Translations under genes and position numbers: made by a program | The notes under the pieces: model-generated | What the model was told of the DNA's origin: nothing | Database searches by the model: none | The model's input: only the letters and a program-made list of their open reading frames with translations | In this document: piece after piece, positions 29,249 to 37,437 of the stretch | Layout: every line of letters begins with the position of its first letter | Position numbering within the stretch: position 1 is the stretch's first letter | Origin: Acholeplasmatales bacterium | GTDB lineage: Bacteria; Bacillota_I; Bacilli_A; Acholeplasmatales; Anaeroplasmataceae | Reading direction: 5' to 3' | DNA: 64,000 nucleotides | Assembly: GCA_017542485.1 (NCBI GenBank) | Contig: JAFXXC010000006.1 | Span: forward strand, 24,934-88,933

Positions 29249-29566
29249 CTATTTCTTTATTGGATTGATACTTCCATCTGGATTTGGGTGCTCATCTAAG
29301 TACTTTCTAATTTCTTCAGGCTTACCTGATTTAGCACCTGGCTTACATTGACTTAGACTTTCTGCCTTACCTTCAACAATAGCCTCTGTGAATCCAGCAC
29401 AACCAGGGAATCCACAAGCACCACAGTTAGCATTTGGTAACATTTTAGCTATATCTTCAATTCTAGTATCAATATCAACATGGAATATTTTAGCAGCTAT
29501 TGCTAAGCCAAATCCAAAGATTAAACCTAAGGCTGCTAATATTAATACGGCCCATAATATTTCCAT
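29249..29566 (-). CDS. rnfB: Rnf complex subunit B, short form lacking ferredoxin domains
   Basis: RnfB is the membrane-attached iron-sulfur subunit that takes electrons from ferredoxin in the Rnf ion pump. This copy has only 105 residues: an N-terminal membrane helix (residues ~4-26) and the four-Cys cluster domain with NCGACGFPGCAGF followed by QCKPG. The tandem [4Fe-4S] ferredoxin domains that usually follow (taking the protein to about 190 residues or well beyond 250) are absent. The stop is followed directly by a terminator, with no leftover homologous sequence, so this is a natural short form rather than a frameshift. It begins 1 base after the small Cys-rich gene, behind GAGGAAAA. Confidence 0.85.
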   Translation of the reverse strand: MEILWAVLILAALGLIFGFGLAIAAKIFHVDIDTRIEDIAKMLPNANCGACGFPGCAGFTEAIVEGKAESLSQCKPGAKSGKPEEIRKYLDEHPNPDGSINPIKK

Positions 29567-29567
29567 A

Positions 29568-29804
29568 TTAATTTTCCTCCTCTATATCTTTTTCTATATC
29601 TTCTTTTAATTTTTCAATATCGAATCTTTCTTTTATACTACATGAAGTATTACTACACATACTGCAATTTTCTTCTGTAATCTTTAAGTGCTCACACCCT
29701 TTTGGAACTGGCGTTTTTCTATTAATAACAAATGTTACAAAGAATAAGACTATAAAGAATACAATTAATGCAATACTAATAATTAGATAACCAGTAGTAG
29801 TCAT
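29568..29804 (-). CDS. small Cys-rich single-pass membrane protein in the rnf operon
   Basis: A 78-residue protein that I do not recognise. Residues ~5-27 form one membrane helix, then a short soluble tail carries C-x9-C-x2-C-x4-C (in GCEHLKITEENC and SMCSNTSC), followed by an acidic and Lys-rich end. The four cysteines could hold an iron-sulfur cluster or zinc. It sits between rnfA and rnfB, two bases after the rnfA stop and with no ribosome binding site of its own, so translation is coupled to rnfA. Canonical rnf operons run C-D-G-E-A-B without such a gene. It may supply part of what the short RnfB lacks; that is inference. Confidence 0.75.
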   Translation of the reverse strand: MTTTGYLIISIALIVFFIVLFFVTFVINRKTPVPKGCEHLKITEENCSMCSNTSCSIKERFDIEKLKEDIEKDIEEEN

Positions 29805-29806
29805 AA

Positions 29807-30391
29807 TTACTTAATCATTCCATTAAATCCTAGGAATGCCATAGCCATTAACGCAGCAGTTACTAAAGCAATAGGTATACCCTTAAATGCTTTAGGAGTA
29901 TTTGATGCATCAAGACGATATCTAATAGCAGAGAATACAAATATTACTACAGCGAAACCAACACCAGTACCAATAGCATTTGCCATTGAATCACCAAAGT
30001 TTAATGCTTGATCAGTATTACCTTGAGCAACACCTAATACAGCACAGTTTGTAGTAATTAATGGTAAGTAAACACCTAATGCTTTATATAATGATGGTGA
30101 ATACTTCTTAATAATCATTTCAATTAATTGAACTAAAGATGCTATAACTAAAATATAAGTTATTGTATCCATAAATGGAATACCAGCAAGCTTCAATAAT
30201 TCATAAATAGGCCAACAAATTGCACTAGCTAACACTATTACAAATGTAACTGCCAAGCCCATACCTAAGGCACTAGATGTTTTCTTAGATACACCTAAGA
30301 ATGGACAAATACCATAGAATCTTGATAAGGTAACATTGTTGATAAGCATAGCATTAATGATACCTAATAAAAATGCGATTATCCAATTCAT
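29807..30391 (-). CDS. rnfA: Rnf complex subunit A
   Basis: RnfA is an integral membrane subunit of the ferredoxin:NAD+ oxidoreductase and, with RnfE, forms the pseudo-symmetric core around a membrane iron-sulfur centre. The 194 residues contain six hydrophobic segments. Conserved stretches are NNVTLSRFYGICPFLGVSKK near residue 20 and ITTNCAVLGVAQGN near residue 112, which carry the two Cys residues of the membrane cluster. GGAGGTGG precedes the ATG, which lies two bases after the rnfE stop. Full length. Confidence 0.94.
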   Translation of the reverse strand: MNWIIAFLLGIINAMLINNVTLSRFYGICPFLGVSKKTSSALGMGLAVTFVIVLASAICWPIYELLKLAGIPFMDTITYILVIASLVQLIEMIIKKYSPSLYKALGVYLPLITTNCAVLGVAQGNTDQALNFGDSMANAIGTGVGFAVVIFVFSAIRYRLDASNTPKAFKGIPIALVTAALMAMAFLGFNGMIK

Positions 30392-30392
30392 A

Positions 30393-31286
30393 CTATGCCA
30401 CCTCCTTAGCAGGTTCTAATTGTTGAGGCTTTTCATCAGCTTTTGTTTCTTCCTTAACCTCAACAGGTTTTTCTTGTGGTTTATTTTCGCCACTTTCTAA
30501 ATCTTTTGGCTCTTCAGCTTTTGCCTCTTGAGCTTTCTTTTCTTCTTCAGCTTTCTTAGCTGCTTCTTCAGCTGCCTTCTTAGCAGCAACCTCAGCGGCT
30601 TTCTTTGCTTTTAATTCTTCAATTCTTGCCTTTTCTAAAGCAATTTTCTTATCTTCGCTAACATTATGTCTCCATGCGATAAATGCTAAAACACAACCTA
30701 GAACTAAGAAACCACCAGCAGATTGAACGAATAAGCTTATTGCAATTGATTCAGGGAATATTTGCCACTTTAATGGAGTTGGTAATGGGAAATAATAACC
30801 AAATGTTAATGCTCCTGTACCAATTAACTCTCTAATAAATGCAATAATACATAATGCCATTGTAAATCCTATACCAGTACCAACTGCATCAAAGAAAGAT
30901 GCCTTAGGACCGTTCTTAGAAGCAAATGATTCAGCTCTACCTAAAATTATACAGTTAACAACGATTAGAGATATGAATACACCTAAAGAATCATAAAGTG
31001 CAGGAATATAAGCCTGAGTTAACATTTTAATAATAGTAACAAATGTAGCAATAATAACAATGTAACATGGAATCTTTACTTCAGCAGGAATAATATTTCT
31101 TAATAATGAAATTAAAACATTTGAACCAATTAATACTAATATTACAAGTAATCCCATACCTAAGGCAGCCTCAACACTCTTTGTTGTAGCAAGTGTAGGA
31201 CAGCAACCAAGCAATGCGACAAATACTGGATTTTCTTTGATAATACCAGCTAAAAAGGCAGCTTTACTAGAAATTTTCTTTTCCAT
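30393..31286 (-). CDS. rnfE: Rnf complex subunit E with a long charged C-terminal tail
   Basis: RnfE is the second membrane core subunit of Rnf, related to RnfA. Residues ~1-205 form the six-helix domain, with NPVFVALLGCCPTLA near residue 20 and LIVVNCIILGRAES near residue 110 carrying the cluster Cys. Residues ~208-297 are an added cytoplasmic tail made almost entirely of Ala, Glu, Lys, Pro and Gln (KKAAEEAAKKAEEEKKAQ and similar). RnfE is normally about 200-230 residues and lacks this tail, which is probably a coiled helix. It is located between rnfG and rnfA. Confidence 0.92.
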   Translation of the reverse strand: MEKKISSKAAFLAGIIKENPVFVALLGCCPTLATTKSVEAALGMGLLVILVLIGSNVLISLLRNIIPAEVKIPCYIVIIATFVTIIKMLTQAYIPALYDSLGVFISLIVVNCIILGRAESFASKNGPKASFFDAVGTGIGFTMALCIIAFIRELIGTGALTFGYYFPLPTPLKWQIFPESIAISLFVQSAGGFLVLGCVLAFIAWRHNVSEDKKIALEKARIEELKAKKAAEVAAKKAAEEAAKKAEEEKKAQEAKAEEPKDLESGENKPQEKPVEVKEETKADEKPQQLEPAKEVA

Positions 31287-31288
31287 AA

Positions 31289-31873
31289 TTATTTGCCTCC
31301 TTTCGCATCAGCTAAGGCAATATTAACTAATTCCTTAACTAATGTCGCACCATAAGTGGCACCACATTTAACATTAATATTTTCAACATCTTTTTCTGAT
31401 AAATCACCAACTTCAGCAGTAACACCATCTGAATAAGGATTTAATTCATATACCTCTTCCTTACTAGAATGATAATTTGCTTTTACATGTGAATTAACTG
31501 TAGATGCAAAAGATTGTCCGTTTTCTAAGAACTCAACCTGATATACTGTATTATTAGCTGATATAGCAACCATTAATGTGATAGCACCATAAGCATTCTT
31601 ACCTGTTACAGTATATAAAGTTCCTAATACCTTATCAGATGAATCTTTTGCAGTAATCTTTTTAGTGATTGCACTATTAACACTATCTAAAGATTCAACT
31701 TTTGATTTTTCACTATCATAATTTGAATAAATAGCTTGAATAGTTTCTGTTTCCTTCTTTTCGTCATTTTTAGCAATAACAGGTGAAGTTAACATATTAA
31801 GTGCTGCAAGAATTGCTGCACAAACAAGGGCAATTGCTCCTAATATAGCAGAAATTTTAAAATATCCCTTCAT
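31289..31873 (-). CDS. rnfG: Rnf complex subunit G (flavin-binding)
   Basis: RnfG carries covalently bound FMN on the outer face of the membrane and passes electrons within the complex. The 194-residue chain has an N-terminal membrane helix (GYFKISAILGAIALVCAAIL) and an extracytoplasmic FMN-binding domain. The flavinylation region reads VKCGATYGATLVKEL near the C-terminus, giving C-G-A-T where S-G-A-T is usual; the acceptor Thr is kept. The ATG at 31873 follows GGGAGG and overlaps the rnfD stop by one base; an upstream in-frame start inside rnfD is not supported. No flavin transferase (ApbE) gene is in the window. Confidence 0.92.
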   Translation of the reverse strand: MKGYFKISAILGAIALVCAAILAALNMLTSPVIAKNDEKKETETIQAIYSNYDSEKSKVESLDSVNSAITKKITAKDSSDKVLGTLYTVTGKNAYGAITLMVAISANNTVYQVEFLENGQSFASTVNSHVKANYHSSKEEVYELNPYSDGVTAEVGDLSEKDVENINVKCGATYGATLVKELVNIALADAKGGK

Positions 31874-32973
31874 TAGAACCAACCTCCCATCACTGAAGCT
31901 GATACTATACAGCAGATAACTACCATATAGCAGCCAACTACTAAGCATTGCTTCCAAGTATATGTATTTGGTTTTCCACGCATAAAGTGATCAATTGTAG
32001 GAACTAACATATTTGCAATTAAAATTGAGAATGCTGCACCTTCTGGATATGCACCAACAACTCTAATTAATGCTGTAATTGTACCTGCAATTGTACCAAA
32101 TAAAATTCTACCAAATTTAGATGTAGGTGATGTTACTGGATCTGTAACCATAAATACAGCAGCAAATAACATACCACCTGATAAAATTTGATACATCCAA
32201 ACTTCAAATACATTTATATTTGAATCAATCTTTAAGAAACTTACTGCAGCTATTAGCATTACTACAGCAAATGATAATAAATAACTTAAGAATGATCTTA
32301 AATCAGCACTTCTTCTTACAAATAAATATAAAGCACCTACTAATATTAATAAAGCACTTACTTCACCCATTGCACCAGGAACATTACCTAAGAATAAGTC
32401 AAGTAATGAGTAGCTCATATTACCAAGATTACCTTTAACTGATGCTAAAGGTGTAGCACCTGCTATTACGGCACCGCCTGATAAAATATTTGCCTCACCT
32501 ATTTTAGTACCAAAACAAATAGTTGCGAAAATTCTTCCTGATGCGGCTGGATTAAATATATTACTACCTAACCCACCAAATACCATCTTACCAATAATGA
32601 TACCAAATGCAGCACCTGTTAATACAACATATGGGCTACAACCAGCAGGCATAATTAATGCAAAAATTAATGCAGAAATAAGTGGTGCTAAAATATTATT
32701 AATTGTATATGTTGATTTTACTTTTTGGAATCCTTCCTTAGAGAATAATTCCTTTACCTTCATTCCTTTTGGCCAATGAATGAACATATGAATAAGTAGC
32801 TCAAAGCCTATCATTGCAGCTATACTTATTAAAAATACATAAATACCATTCCATCCATTCTGAATCATCGCAAATACTGTGACAGGCATTAAAGCTATAA
32901 TAACATCTGTCATCATTCTTGCTACTGAAACATTCTTACGAATATATGGAGATGATTGTGGAACTAACTTCAT
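31873..32973 (-). CDS. rnfD: Rnf complex subunit D (flavin-binding membrane subunit)
   Basis: RnfD is a polytopic membrane subunit with covalent FMN and is part of the ion channel of Rnf. The 366 residues begin MKLVPQSSPYIRKNVSVARM, typical of the family. About nine hydrophobic helices follow, and the flavinylation segment is A-G-A-T-P-L-A-S near residue 190 (S-G-A-T in most homologues). The FAAVFMVTDPVTSPTSKFGR block and the FSILIANMLVPTIDHFM block near the end are conserved. The ATG at 32973 has GGGAGGAG upstream and lies 13 bases after rnfC. Confidence 0.94.
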   Translation of the reverse strand: MKLVPQSSPYIRKNVSVARMMTDVIIALMPVTVFAMIQNGWNGIYVFLISIAAMIGFELLIHMFIHWPKGMKVKELFSKEGFQKVKSTYTINNILAPLISALIFALIMPAGCSPYVVLTGAAFGIIIGKMVFGGLGSNIFNPAASGRIFATICFGTKIGEANILSGGAVIAGATPLASVKGNLGNMSYSLLDLFLGNVPGAMGEVSALLILVGALYLFVRRSADLRSFLSYLLSFAVVMLIAAVSFLKIDSNINVFEVWMYQILSGGMLFAAVFMVTDPVTSPTSKFGRILFGTIAGTITALIRVVGAYPEGAAFSILIANMLVPTIDHFMRGKPNTYTWKQCLVVGCYMVVICCIVSASVMGGWF

Positions 32974-32986
32974 ACTATTCTCCTCC

Positions 32987-34288
32987 CTACATCGCAAGTT
33001 TCTTTGCCTTACGGCAATACTCAGTTAAATGAATCTTTGATGTGCAAGTATATGAACACATACCACATAAAATACAAGATTTTATATTAAGCTTATTTTT
33101 AATAGAATCTTTATCATTATTCTTTACAGCTTGCATAATTTGAACAGGCTGTAATCCAGCAGGACAAGAATATACACAAGATCCACATCTAACACATGGT
33201 TCTTCAACCTCAGGCTTTTCATCAAGAATAATACATGATGTACAAGTCTTAGTAATAACTGCATCATCACGAACTAGGTTAGCACCCATCATAGGTCCAC
33301 CTAAGATTAATACTTTATTCTTATCTTCATTAATATATCCACCACATTGGGCAATTACTTCTGTTAATGAAGTACCTATTCTTAAACGGAAGTTTGTTGG
33401 TGTTTTAATGCCATCGCCTGTTAATGTGAAATTTCTTTTCATAACAGGTTGATTTCTCTTGATGGCTCTCCACAAACCAGCTACTGTTGATACGTTGAAT
33501 ACCATTACTCCAAGCTTTGCAGGTAATACTCCGGCAGGAACCTTAATTCCTAAACCAGTCTTTATCATTTCAATTTCCCATCCTTGAGGATAATAGTTAC
33601 CAACTCTATGGATTTCAACAGGAGCTCCAGGGAATTGTGTCAATTCCGCTGTTAAAGTATCATATAAGTCTTGATACTTTTTCTTAATACAAATTACTAC
33701 TCTTTTTGCTTTAAATGCTTGTAAAGCGTATAAAGAGCCTTGAATTACTCTTCTTGGATGCTCCATTATCATTCTATGGTCTGCAGAAAGATATGGTTCA
33801 CATTCAACACCATTGATACAAATCGTATCAATAGGATCAGTTGTTTGAAATTTAATATATGTTGGGAATGATGAACCACCTAAACCAACCAATGAACAAT
33901 TTTTAGTAATTTCAACAAAATCTTCTCTAGTTAATTTTGCAATTTCTTCATCGGTTCTTTCTTTAATAGATTCATCTTCTGTGTCTTGCATGTCATTTTT
34001 TATCTGAACAAATTCAGTTAATTTACCGCTTCTATGAAATTTCTTTACAAATCCTACTACTTCGCCAGATACAGTAGAATGGAAAGGTTGCTCAAAAAAC
34101 GGACCCTTTCTTAAGCCAATTACTTGACCCATTTTAACCTTGTCACCAACTTTAACATAACATTCACCCTGTCCACATCTTGCATTGGTAATTGCTATAT
34201 AGACATATTCAGGATTAACGTATCTAACTGTTGGCAAACTGTTAGTCAGACGTCTAATATTAGCTATCTGCCTAGTTTTAGCTATCAA
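32987..34288 (-). CDS. rnfC: Rnf complex subunit C (NADH-oxidising, two [4Fe-4S])
   Basis: RnfC binds FMN and NAD(H) on the cytoplasmic side of the Rnf pump and passes electrons through two [4Fe-4S] clusters. The 433 residues show the Nqo1-like Gly-rich SLVGLGGSSFPTYIKF, the INGVECEPYLSADHRMI segment, the soluble barrel end KVLILGGPMMG, and two cluster motifs, CVRCGSCVYSCPAGLQP and CILCGMCSYTCTSKI. The presence of RnfC, rather than NqrA/F, marks the complex as Rnf and not Nqr. Its ATG overlaps the stop of the ANTAR gene by three bases, so both are translated from one message. Confidence 0.95.
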   Translation of the reverse strand: MIAKTRQIANIRRLTNSLPTVRYVNPEYVYIAITNARCGQGECYVKVGDKVKMGQVIGLRKGPFFEQPFHSTVSGEVVGFVKKFHRSGKLTEFVQIKNDMQDTEDESIKERTDEEIAKLTREDFVEITKNCSLVGLGGSSFPTYIKFQTTDPIDTICINGVECEPYLSADHRMIMEHPRRVIQGSLYALQAFKAKRVVICIKKKYQDLYDTLTAELTQFPGAPVEIHRVGNYYPQGWEIEMIKTGLGIKVPAGVLPAKLGVMVFNVSTVAGLWRAIKRNQPVMKRNFTLTGDGIKTPTNFRLRIGTSLTEVIAQCGGYINEDKNKVLILGGPMMGANLVRDDAVITKTCTSCIILDEKPEVEEPCVRCGSCVYSCPAGLQPVQIMQAVKNNDKDSIKNKLNIKSCILCGMCSYTCTSKIHLTEYCRKAKKLAM

Positions 34289-34848
34289 ATTAAATCACCC
34301 CTTAATATAATCTTTGATACCTCTAACTTAGAAATTCTTTCATCCATTGCATATTTCAAAATATATTTATAAGTCTCTTCTTCACTCATATTCTTTTTAT
34401 TCATTAGATATAATTTAGCTTTAGTAACAAATTTGCTTTCTTCTAACTTATCTTTATACTTGTTAAGTTCATCTGTTACCTTATCAATGATATTAATGCT
34501 TCTCGCCATTATTGTAATAATATCATTTAATACTTCTTCCTTACCAGGCTCTATCATATAAAACCTTGGATTATTAGTCGCATTAAACAAACTTCCATAT
34601 TCTAAATTTCTACTAATATAGATGATTCCGCATCGTTTTGCATTTAATAGCATATCAAACAAATTATAATAATTGCCTATATAACTACTATGTACAATAA
34701 TAAAATCAACCGGATGAGCACAAATATATCCATAAACATCTTTAGACGAAATATCCAAAATTTTAACGTTATATTTTATTTTATCTAAACATCTATCAAT
34801 ATTTCTTATAAAAGATTGATCATTAGAAAGAACATATATTCTTTTCAT
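34285..34848 (-). CDS. ANTAR-domain RNA-binding regulator heading the rnf genes
   Basis: A 187-residue response-regulator-like protein. Residues ~1-120 resemble a receiver fold (MKRIYVLSNDQSFIRNIDR, VDFIIVHSS), but I see no clear phosphoacceptor Asp set, so it may be a pseudo-receiver. A helical linker follows, then an ANTAR domain (residues ~140-180: KAKLYLMNKKNMSEEETYKY and an aliphatic end). ANTAR proteins bind paired RNA hairpins and prevent termination. The gene overlaps rnfC by four bases and its own ribosome binding site is inside a hairpin with a hexaloop fitting the ANTAR site. It is likely to control rnf expression, which is inference from position. Confidence 0.82.
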   Translation of the reverse strand: MKRIYVLSNDQSFIRNIDRCLDKIKYNVKILDISSKDVYGYICAHPVDFIIVHSSYIGNYYNLFDMLLNAKRCGIIYISRNLEYGSLFNATNNPRFYMIEPGKEEVLNDIITIMARSINIIDKVTDELNKYKDKLEESKFVTKAKLYLMNKKNMSEEETYKYILKYAMDERISKLEVSKIILRGDLI

Positions 34849-34851
34849 AGA

Positions 34852-34869
34852 TTACACCCCATTGTGTAA
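34852..34869 (-). promoter_or_regulatory. hexaloop hairpin covering the ANTAR gene ribosome binding site
   Basis: On the minus strand TTACAC (34869-34864), loop AATGGG (34863-34858) and GTGTAA (34857-34852) form a six-pair hairpin. The loop has A at position 1 and G at position 4, as in known ANTAR RNA targets. The loop and 3' arm contain GGGGTG, the probable ribosome binding site six bases before the ATG. A second hexaloop hairpin (ATGGA, AAAACA, TCCAT) lies at 34892-34907 in the end of glyA, but its fourth loop base is A. Confidence 0.5.
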
Positions 34870-34877
34870 ATCATTAA

Positions 34878-36143
34878 TTAATCTTCTAAATATGGATGTT
34901 TTTCCATTAAGCTAATTACTTCTTCTCTAATCTTAGCTAATTCTTCTTCATTATCTTTATTCTTTAATGCTCTATCAATGAAATTAGCTACCATTCTCAT
35001 TTCATTTTCATTAAAGCCACGAGTTGTTACTGCAGCTGCACCAAGTCTCAAACCAGATGTAATTGTTGGTTTTTGTGTGTCGTTAGGAATGGCATTCTTG
35101 TTTGCTGTAATATTTACTGAATGTAAAATATTCTCTGCCTTCTTACCTGTTACACCAACGCTGCCAAAAATATCAACTAAAATTAAATGATTATCTGTAC
35201 CACCAGATACAAGCTTATAACCTAGTTTTCCTAATTCATCAGCAAGTGCTGCACAGTTTTTAACAACTTGTTTAGCATATTCTTTAAATTCAGGTTGTAA
35301 AGCTTCTTTAAAAGCTACTGCCTTTGCAGCAACTACGTGCATTAAAGGTCCACCTTGACATCCAGGGAACACACTTGAATTAATTTTCTTAGCTAATGCT
35401 TCATCATTAGTTAAAATCATACCACCACGAGGTCCTCTTAATGTTTTATGAGTAGTCGTTGTAACAATATCAGCATACTCAATTGGATTTGGATGACAAC
35501 CTGCTGCTACTAGACCAGCAATGTGAGCCATATCAACCATAAAGTAGCATTTACGTTCTGCCTTAGCACTAACCTTATCAGCTATTTCTCTAAATTTTTT
35601 GAAATCAATAATTCTTGGATATGCAGATGCTCCTGCAACAATAACGTTAGGTAATTCTTCTAAAGCAATTCTTTCTACTGCTTCATAATCAATATAACCA
35701 TTATCCTTTAAGCCATAGTTAACTGCCTTATACATCTTTCCAGAAAAGTTAACTGAATAGCCATGAGTCAAATGTCCACCAGCATCAAGTGACATACCTA
35801 AAATCTTATCGCCAGGCATTAATATAGCATTATAAGCTGCTAAATTAGCTGATGCACCAGAGTGTGGTTGTACATTAGCAAAATTAGCTCCAAATAATTG
35901 GCAAGCTCTTTCAATAGCTAATGTTTCAACAACATCAACATTTTCACATCCGCCATAATATCTTTTTCCGCTATATCCTTCAGCATACTTGTTAGTTAAA
36001 CAAGATCCTTGTGCCTCAAGCACTGCCTTAGATACAAAGTTTTCAGAAGCAATTAATTCGATATGAGTTCTTTGCCTTTTTAATTCTGCTTCAATAGAAT
36101 TAAATACTTCACTATCGAATTCACATAATTTTTTATTGTTCAT
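34878..36143 (-). CDS. glyA: serine hydroxymethyltransferase
   Basis: A PLP enzyme that converts serine and tetrahydrofolate to glycine and methylene-THF. The 421 residues carry the N-terminal [11 protein letters not shown], the folate/PLP-binding [29 protein letters not shown], and the PLP lysine in [14 protein letters not shown]. The ATG at 36143 follows GAAGGAG; nine extra upstream codons are in frame but not needed. The gene is 29 bases upstream of the ANTAR gene with no terminator between, so glyA and the rnf genes may share a transcript, regulated at the intervening hairpin. Confidence 0.96.
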   Translation of the reverse strand: MNNKKLCEFDSEVFNSIEAELKRQRTHIELIASENFVSKAVLEAQGSCLTNKYAEGYSGKRYYGGCENVDVVETLAIERACQLFGANFANVQPHSGASANLAAYNAILMPGDKILGMSLDAGGHLTHGYSVNFSGKMYKAVNYGLKDNGYIDYEAVERIALEELPNVIVAGASAYPRIIDFKKFREIADKVSAKAERKCYFMVDMAHIAGLVAAGCHPNPIEYADIVTTTTHKTLRGPRGGMILTNDEALAKKINSSVFPGCQGGPLMHVVAAKAVAFKEALQPEFKEYAKQVVKNCAALADELGKLGYKLVSGGTDNHLILVDIFGSVGVTGKKAENILHSVNITANKNAIPNDTQKPTITSGLRLGAAAVTTRGFNENEMRMVANFIDRALKNKDNEEELAKIREEVISLMEKHPYLED

Positions 36144-36175
36144 AATTTTCTCCTTCAAATATTTGCTCATTTTTT

Positions 36176-36184
36176 ATTATATCA
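36176..36184 (-). promoter_or_regulatory. extended -10 promoter of glyA
   Basis: On the minus strand TGA followed by TATAAT (36181-36176) lies 32 bases upstream of the glyA ATG; a TTGCAT 19 bases further upstream is a poor-spacing -35 candidate. Confidence 0.5.
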
Positions 36185-36277
36185 TAATAAAACACAATTT
36201 ATGCAAACGTTTTTAAAATATTATTAAAAAAAATAACGATTTTTTTATATTTTTTTCACTTAAACGATTAAAAAAAC

Positions 36278-36298
36278 TGTTAGATTTTTCTCTAACAG
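36278..36298 (-). terminator. intrinsic terminator after the first diguanylate cyclase gene
   Basis: CTGTTAGA (36278-36285) and TCTAACAG (36291-36298) form an eight-pair stem with a five-base loop, followed on the minus strand by a run of T. A near copy occurs at 52927-52949. Confidence 0.85.
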
Positions 36299-36306
36299 TC
36301 TTTTAA

Positions 36307-37356
36307 TTACTTTAAATCATCTAAATTGATGTTTTGATAATATAATTCCAATGCTAATGTATTAGCAAAATTCAATAAAACATCCATATCTAAGTTTTGC
36401 CAAATTCTACCACTTGGATTTTCTGTAATATCCGCTCTAACGAATCCAAAGCTCTTATCATGAGCTTTTATTTCTACCCAAAATGAAGAATATATTCCCT
36501 GGCTTCTTAATTCATATGCTAATTCCTTATTAAAATATTCATCAATTGAATTTCTATAAAAAATACCAGTATGATTATTAATATGCTTATACATCAACTC
36601 TGATGGTATTGTTCTGAAATCCTTCTTTTTACATATAGGATGGAAATATTCAAATAATAACTCTTTATTTGTACTTATGCATAAATGATCAATCATAAAG
36701 AAACTACCAAGTGAATTCATAGAATCAATTATTCCTTGCCTAATATCTCCTTGTGTTGCCTTCTTATAAATAGTGGCATAAATATATGTTGAAGACATTA
36801 CCTTATCTCTTTCGGTCTTTAAATTGATATTAGCATGCTTTTCAGCTAAATATATGATAAAGCAATTTCTACCCTTCATCTTACCTCTATATAAAGCCTT
36901 GTCTGCAAGTTCAAATAATCCGTCAATATTAGTAGAGTCTTTAGGGAATCTTGAAGAACCCATAGTGACAGTCATATTTAAATCATTTAAATCCTTACTT
37001 TTAAGTTTTCTTGGACATTCAATTAACTCGTGCCAAACACTCCAAACATCATCATATTCTACAATTTTTGGGACAACAACCAAGAACTCGTCTCCACCAT
37101 AACGTCCAACAACACCGATATCGCCAATGATCTTTTCCATTCTTCGTGATATTTCATACAATGCTCTATCGCCAACCTTATGACCATGTCCATCATTTAC
37201 ATATTTAAAATTATCAACATCTAATATACATAAACAAAAGGGGATATTCTTACTTACTAATAATTCCATATATGAAAAAATGACTTCTCTATTGTAAACC
37301 TTAGTTAATTCATCAGTTTTATCATATTTATCATCAAAAAATTCTTCGAATAGCAT
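36307..37356 (-). CDS. diguanylate cyclase (GGDEF) with C-terminal sensor-like domain
   Basis: A 349-residue soluble protein. Residues ~10-170 are a full GGDEF domain: DVDNFKYVNDGHGHKVGD, the active-site GRYGGDEF and DKALYRGKMKGRN. No R-x-x-D product-inhibition site is clear before the motif. Residues ~195-349 form a second domain that looks GAF-like by pattern (alternating strands and helices with ...FWVEIKAHDKSFGFVRAD) but I cannot name it. The protein at 60450 has the same unusual order, catalytic domain first and sensor-like domain second, so they are paralogues. It should make c-di-GMP. A promoter lies just upstream. Confidence 0.88.
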   Translation of the reverse strand: MLFEEFFDDKYDKTDELTKVYNREVIFSYMELLVSKNIPFCLCILDVDNFKYVNDGHGHKVGDRALYEISRRMEKIIGDIGVVGRYGGDEFLVVVPKIVEYDDVWSVWHELIECPRKLKSKDLNDLNMTVTMGSSRFPKDSTNIDGLFELADKALYRGKMKGRNCFIIYLAEKHANINLKTERDKVMSSTYIYATIYKKATQGDIRQGIIDSMNSLGSFFMIDHLCISTNKELLFEYFHPICKKKDFRTIPSELMYKHINNHTGIFYRNSIDEYFNKELAYELRSQGIYSSFWVEIKAHDKSFGFVRADITENPSGRIWQNLDMDVLLNFANTLALELYYQNINLDDLK

Positions 37357-37392
37357 ATATTCACCACCTAAAAAACGTCTAATACTACTAAT

Positions 37393-37421
37393 ATAGTATC
37401 TTAATTTTAATAAAAATGCAA
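37393..37421 (-). promoter_or_regulatory. promoter of the first diguanylate cyclase gene
   Basis: TTGCAT (minus strand, 37421-37416), 17 bases and TACTAT (37398-37393), 37 bases before the ATG. Confidence 0.6.
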
Positions 37422-37437
37422 ATATTATATTATTAAA

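Noticed and set aside
36176..36300. CRISPR-like repeat
   Set aside because: The hairpins here are simple intrinsic terminators; no regular repeat-spacer pattern exists in the window.
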